Positions 5,329 to 8,823 of a stretch of 8,823 nt of DNA are shown in pieces. The position numbers and the translations under genes are program-made. The stretch's first letter is position 1, and the number at the start of each line of letters is the position of its first letter. Source of the stretch: Clostridia bacterium (GTDB taxonomy: Bacteria > Bacillota > Clostridia > UBA1381). Below the pieces are notes generated by a model. It did no database searches, had not been told where the DNA came from, and saw nothing but the letters and a program-made list of their open reading frames with translations. The stretch covers positions 1-8,823 of the forward strand of contig CAADSR010000302.1 of assembly GCA_900751685.1 (NCBI GenBank), written 5' to 3'.

Positions 5329-8300
5329 TTACTGTACTGTTATGTTCAAAATGCTATTGTTATCATCACGCGTAAATTCTACGCCGGCGCATGAAAGGAT
5401 CAACTCAAGATTTGCAACCATTACGCCGTCTTTCACAACAGGCATATCCACACACTCTGTTTGATCTGTGCCGTCTGTTATCAACGCATTTAGATTTTCC
5501 TTGTATTGATAAGTGTGGCCGCCCGCAGTTACTGTAAGCGTTGCAGGAGATGCATCGCTATATTCCACCTCAAAGCCTGATGCGCCTGCGGCTTTGACCG
5601 CCTGAAGGATCGGGTAAACCGGCCCAAACAATGTATTCATTAAGCCTATATGAGTCGAAGAACCAGCTTCAAATTTTGTGCCGTTAATATAAACGTCATA
5701 ATATTCTTTTTCTTCTGCTCCTGTCTCTACTTTTACCTTATCCCAGTCCAGCGTCTTTTTTTCAAGCATCAGCGGTTTCATTGACTCAACACTCGTTTCC
5801 GGCGGGATCTGTGATGCGCCCGGCTTACGGGTCGACTGCATCTGTGTTGTCAAGCCGCCCACTGTTTCAACAGCATTTGATGTGATTGTAGTTGAAACTG
5901 GAAGCATCCCATCCATGGATGCTTTGAGTGTAAAGCTGCCCGCATTTCTTGTTGAACGCACGAAAATTCTGTTTGTGCCATTTTCAGCATATACATAATC
6001 CTGGCCAAGAGTCGAAACACCGTCCTTCGCGCCGCCGAAATAGAAGGATAACCCGGTTGAACCCGAGCTATTTTGGAAACAGCCTGCTCCTGACCCTGAG
6101 TTATATCCGCCCAGATATACGCCTTCACCAGAATATTCAAAATTGATCTTATCATAATTCAGCGCGCATACGTTTCCATTTTTGTCGATGACTTCAACGT
6201 CGATGTACGCGATATCGGAACCATCGGCTCTCCAGTCAGTAATTGTCTCACCCTTTTCATTTTCCTTCACTGCCGTATGCGGTGTAAGCCTTAGTGACAC
6301 AGCGTCATAGGTACGCGCGATCTCATCGGTTGCAATCAGTGTGCCTCTTGCGTCATATGCTTTTGCTATGACCGCATCACCTTTTGTGATATCAATATTC
6401 TTAAAAGAGTAAATAAACGTTTTTGTCGGTGAATCACAGGTACCCAAAAGCGTATCTGTTTCTCCATCCCGCCTGTAAAGCTCTACCTTTGAAACCTGGC
6501 TAGAACCGATCGCATATACAGTCTTATTCAGTGGGTCACGCTTTCTCTTATCATTCATGTCATAGTCTTCATAAGAATGTCCAGAATCGATTTCTACTGT
6601 TTTTGTACCATAGTAATTATACGTATCCTCTGTAAGCTCAGGATAGCTCCAGTGGCCTACGATATGGATCGCTGCTTCAGAGGATTGGGCAGCTTTTGTC
6701 CCCTCAAACATTTCTTTCTTCTGGCGCACAGCATCAACGCGTCCCGTTGTACGGTCATTTTCTGTAGCTGTATTTCTGGTGTGCATGTTGGAATCCGACC
6801 ATACCATCATCGCTGCAGCTGAATACATGCTGTTACCATATCCTGCACGGTTTGAGTAATAACCATCATACTCCTCGATATTGCTGATCACGGTCTCCTC
6901 CTGGGTCTGATTCCAAACATCATACCCATCCAGCTTGCCGCCTTTTGAAATAAATTTATTTACATAGTCATAATCAGGCGGTGAATATAAGTCCCATACC
7001 CGTCTTGGGGATTCGTTACGGGCATACTCTGTTTCCATGATCGGTCCCATAATACCATTTTGTTTCATTGACGATATGGCATTTGAAGCATAATTGCCGT
7101 ACATCGTTCCAGCATAGTTGTATTCATAGTTTAGCTGGTCTGCTGCGGTCGTTGAGCGGGCTCCTATGAACCGCATCCCTTTCGGGTCGATCTGGTCACG
7201 AAGGTCTGCCATTTCATTCGCATTTGCTGCGCTGCCAACAGAGGAGTTCCCGGTCTCCCAGAATATGACTGACGGGCTGTTTCTAAAATAGATCATTGCA
7301 TCGCGCATTGCTTCTGTACGCTGGGACCATTGTCTTCCTGTCAGCCCAACCCCTTCTTTATCACCGGCAGGGCACACCACTGCAACGCCGTAACGGTCTG
7401 AAGAACGGACCTCATACGGCTTTGGTGCGACGTGCATCCACCGAATAAAGTTTGCATTGTTTTCTTTAATGAGTGACATGTCATAATCTTGCAGCCAATC
7501 CGTTGCAACACCGATCACAGCCCATTCATTCGTTGCACGCTGGGCATAACCCGGCATCCATACAGCTTTGTCATTGAGCATAATGCCACTATTTGCGTCA
7601 TAGGTGACCTTTCTGAAACCGGTGTCTTTTTTCTGAACATCGACTGCATTTCCATTGCTGTCTTTAAGGATCGTATATACCGTATACAAATACGGGTCTT
7701 CCGTTGACCAAAAACGCATATCCTCAGCATCATAGCTTGCCTTGATATAAGTAACGTCAGGTGTATTTACCTTTGTCAGCCCTGTTGCATTTGTAATATT
7801 TTCCTGGTTATAGACATTATCCTCAACTGCTGTTTCATATGTAACGCCCGCATCCGTTGCTTTTACGACCTGTGTAGAACTGCTTTCAAAATTGTATTTA
7901 AGATTTCCGTCAGCATCGACTACAGCGACTTCAAGCGTATAATTTCCATCTTGCGAGGACTCGTTCCTGATTTCAGCCTCTACATTGATCGTTGCTTTTT
8001 TTAATTTTATATCAAAGTTGTCCGCATAGATGTAATTCCCTGTTGTTTTAAGATTATTATAAAGCGGAAGTGTCTGGTATACATTTCCCTTTACATGCAG
8101 GTATGCGTCATATACAAGGCCGATCTGCGGTTCATTAAAGTCCTTTGTATTCCATACAAAAGAAGAACCATCTCCTACTGTGGTCTTATAGTTGTCCGGC
8201 GTGTAGGAAGATCCCCATTCCTCTCCTGGAACCGTCTCATAAGGGATCCTTCCGGATGTACCTCTTGCTGTAGTACCGTCATTCAAGATCGCGATCACAG

Positions 8301-8823
8301 CCTCTTCACCCGGCTTGACATACTTTGAAATGTCAAAACCCATGGCTGTTATTCCTGCCTCGTAGTAACCGACTTTTTGTCCGTTTACCCATACATATGC
8401 CGCTTGACGGATGCCTTCAAGCTCAAAAAATACCTTGCCGCCTTCTTCATACTGAGGCACGGTAAAGGTTTTTCTATAAAGCAGGACACTCCGATACCCG
8501 CCGCCCGCATCAGGATTTGTTGCAGCGAATGAGTTGGTCCCTCCGCCGATCCCATGTGGAATACTGGTTGCTCCCCAATCGGAATCATCATAGTCTTTTT
8601 CATAAAACTTTTTTCCGTCCTTATCAGCCTTTGCCATCGCTGACCAAATTTCTACGTCTGTTTTGGTATCATAGAACTTCCAATCCAAATTCATATTGTA
8701 GGTCACCGCAGGACTTTCCGGCTCCACATAGGGCTGTCCTATACTGGAATCATCTGCAAAAGCGGTAAACGCCGTAAAATACACAGTTGCCATGGATGCA
8801 ACGAGTGTAAAGACTATTGCAGA
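5329..8823 (-). CDS. Secreted glycoside hydrolase family 2 type protein with C-terminal stalk domain (N-terminus cut)
   Basis: The frame stays open to the right edge: ten codons (SAIVFTLVAS) precede the Met at 8793 and belong to the signal peptide core, so the true start lies outside. Cleavage is likely after AFA (residue 13 from that Met; same numbering below). The order is: family 2 jelly-roll sugar-binding domain (about 33-235), Ig-like domain (about 265-398), TIM barrel (about 400-700, from GIMLNDKAVWMPG to GRVDAVRQKKEMF), DUF4982-like Ig domain (about 705-830), C-terminal Ig-like family 2 domain (about 831-975), linker, and copper-amine-oxidase-N-like stalk (about 1030-1154). The barrel keeps Arg451/His454 (IRWMH) and the predicted nucleophile Glu589 (METEYA). 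The acid/base position is Ser517 (WETGNSS), with Glu513 nearby. It probably cleaves or binds a beta-glycoside outside the cell; substrate unknown. Although beta-galactosidase-like in layout, this should not be named lacZ. Confidence 0.92.
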   Translation of the reverse strand, partial: SAIVFTLVASMATVYFTAFTAFADDSSIGQPYVEPESPAVTYNMNLDWKFYDTKTDVEIWSAMAKADKDGKKFYEKDYDDSDWGATSIPHGIGGGTNSFAATNPDAGGGYRSVLLYRKTFTVPQYEEGGKVFFELEGIRQAAYVWVNGQKVGYYEAGITAMGFDISKYVKPGEEAVIAILNDGTTARGTSGRIPYETVPGEEWGSSYTPDNYKTTVGDGSSFVWNTKDFNEPQIGLVYDAYLHVKGNVYQTLPLYNNLKTTGNYIYADNFDIKLKKATINVEAEIRNESSQDGNYTLEVAVVDADGNLKYNFESSSTQVVKATDAGVTYETAVEDNVYNQENITNATGLTKVNTPDVTYIKASYDAEDMRFWSTEDPYLYTVYTILKDSNGNAVDVQKKDTGFRKVTYDANSGIMLNDKAVWMPGYAQRATNEWAVIGVATDWLQDYDMSLIKENNANFIRWMHVAPKPYEVRSSDRYGVAVVCPAGDKEGVGLTGRQWSQRTEAMRDAMIYFRNSPSVIFWETGNSSVGSAANANEMADLRDQIDPKGMRFIGARSTTAADQLNYEYNYAGTMYGNYASNAISSMKQNGIMGPIMETEYARNESPRRVWDLYSPPDYDYVNKFISKGGKLDGYDVWNQTQEETVISNIEEYDGYYSNRAGYGNSMYSAAAMMVWSDSNMHTRNTATENDRTTGRVDAVRQKKEMFEGTKAAQSSEAAIHIVGHWSYPELTEDTYNYYGTKTVEIDSGHSYEDYDMNDKRKRDPLNKTVYAIGSSQVSKVELYRRDGETDTLLGTCDSPTKTFIYSFKNIDITKGDAVIAKAYDARGTLIATDEIARTYDAVSLRLTPHTAVKENEKGETITDWRADGSDIAYIDVEVIDKNGNVCALNYDKINFEYSGEGVYLGGYNSGSGAGCFQNSSGSTGLSFYFGGAKDGVSTLGQDYVYAENGTNRIFVRSTRNAGSFTLKASMDGMLPVSTTITSNAVETVGGLTTQMQSTRKPGASQIPPETSVESMKPLMLEKKTLDWDKVKVETGAEEKEYYDVYINGTKFEAGSSTHIGLMNTLFGPVYPILQAVKAAGASGFEVEYSDASPATLTVTAGGHTYQYKENLNALITDGTDQTECVDMPVVKDGVMVANLELILSCAGVEFTRDDNNSILNITVQ

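Noticed and set aside
5018..8768. Several 60-80 codon frames in other frames or strands across the two large secreted genes
   Set aside because: All are fully contained in strongly supported long genes, without ribosome binding sites or protein-like sequence.
5329..8793. Naming the family 2 protein lacZ or uidA
   Set aside because: The layout resembles beta-galactosidases, but the acid/base Glu is missing, the C-terminal modules differ, and nothing in the window fixes the substrate.

Overview
The window looks like a chromosomal segment of a low-to-mid GC Gram-positive bacterium, most likely a gut- or soil-type member of the Clostridia. The reasons are strong AGGAGG-type ribosome binding sites, a lipoprotein signal, VFA/AFA-type Sec signal peptides, and large modular secreted proteins with bacterial Ig-like repeats and a copper-amine-oxidase-N-like stalk domain. 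The species cannot be fixed from the sequence alone.

Layout: (1) Positions 2-1079, plus strand, hold the C-terminal ATPase half of a sensor histidine kinase (cut by the left edge), then a small lipoprotein and a strong intrinsic terminator. (2) Positions 1080-2936 form a markedly AT-richer islet. It opens with about 450 bases of apparently non-coding DNA containing hairpins. Three small plus-strand genes follow, each with a good ribosome binding site: a 94-residue soluble protein, a 158-residue single-pass membrane protein and an 80-residue three-helix membrane protein. A 55-residue ORF or gene remnant with no ribosome binding site closes the group. None has a recognised function; size, topology and composition resemble the small immunity/accessory gene strings found in mobile parts of Firmicutes genomes. 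(3) A perfect 15-bp stem terminator (2937-2982) with T-runs on both strands separates this islet from a convergent minus-strand operon. (4) Positions 2995-8823, minus strand, hold two large secreted proteins 18 nt apart. The upstream one (cut by the right edge inside its signal peptide) is a glycoside hydrolase family 2 type protein with a C-terminal stalk domain. The downstream one has two LamG-like and three Ig-like modules and no recognisable catalytic domain.

The two secreted proteins very probably work together outside the cell on a glycan: one as the putative hydrolase, the other as a binding or scaffold partner. The most notable observation is that the family 2 protein keeps its predicted nucleophile glutamate but lacks the usual acid/base glutamate after the Gly-Asn of strand 4 (Trp-Glu-Thr-Gly-Asn-Ser in place of Trp-x-x-Gly-Asn-Glu). 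It may therefore belong to an atypical catalytic or non-catalytic clade. The kinase/lipoprotein pair has no visible functional tie to the other two blocks.
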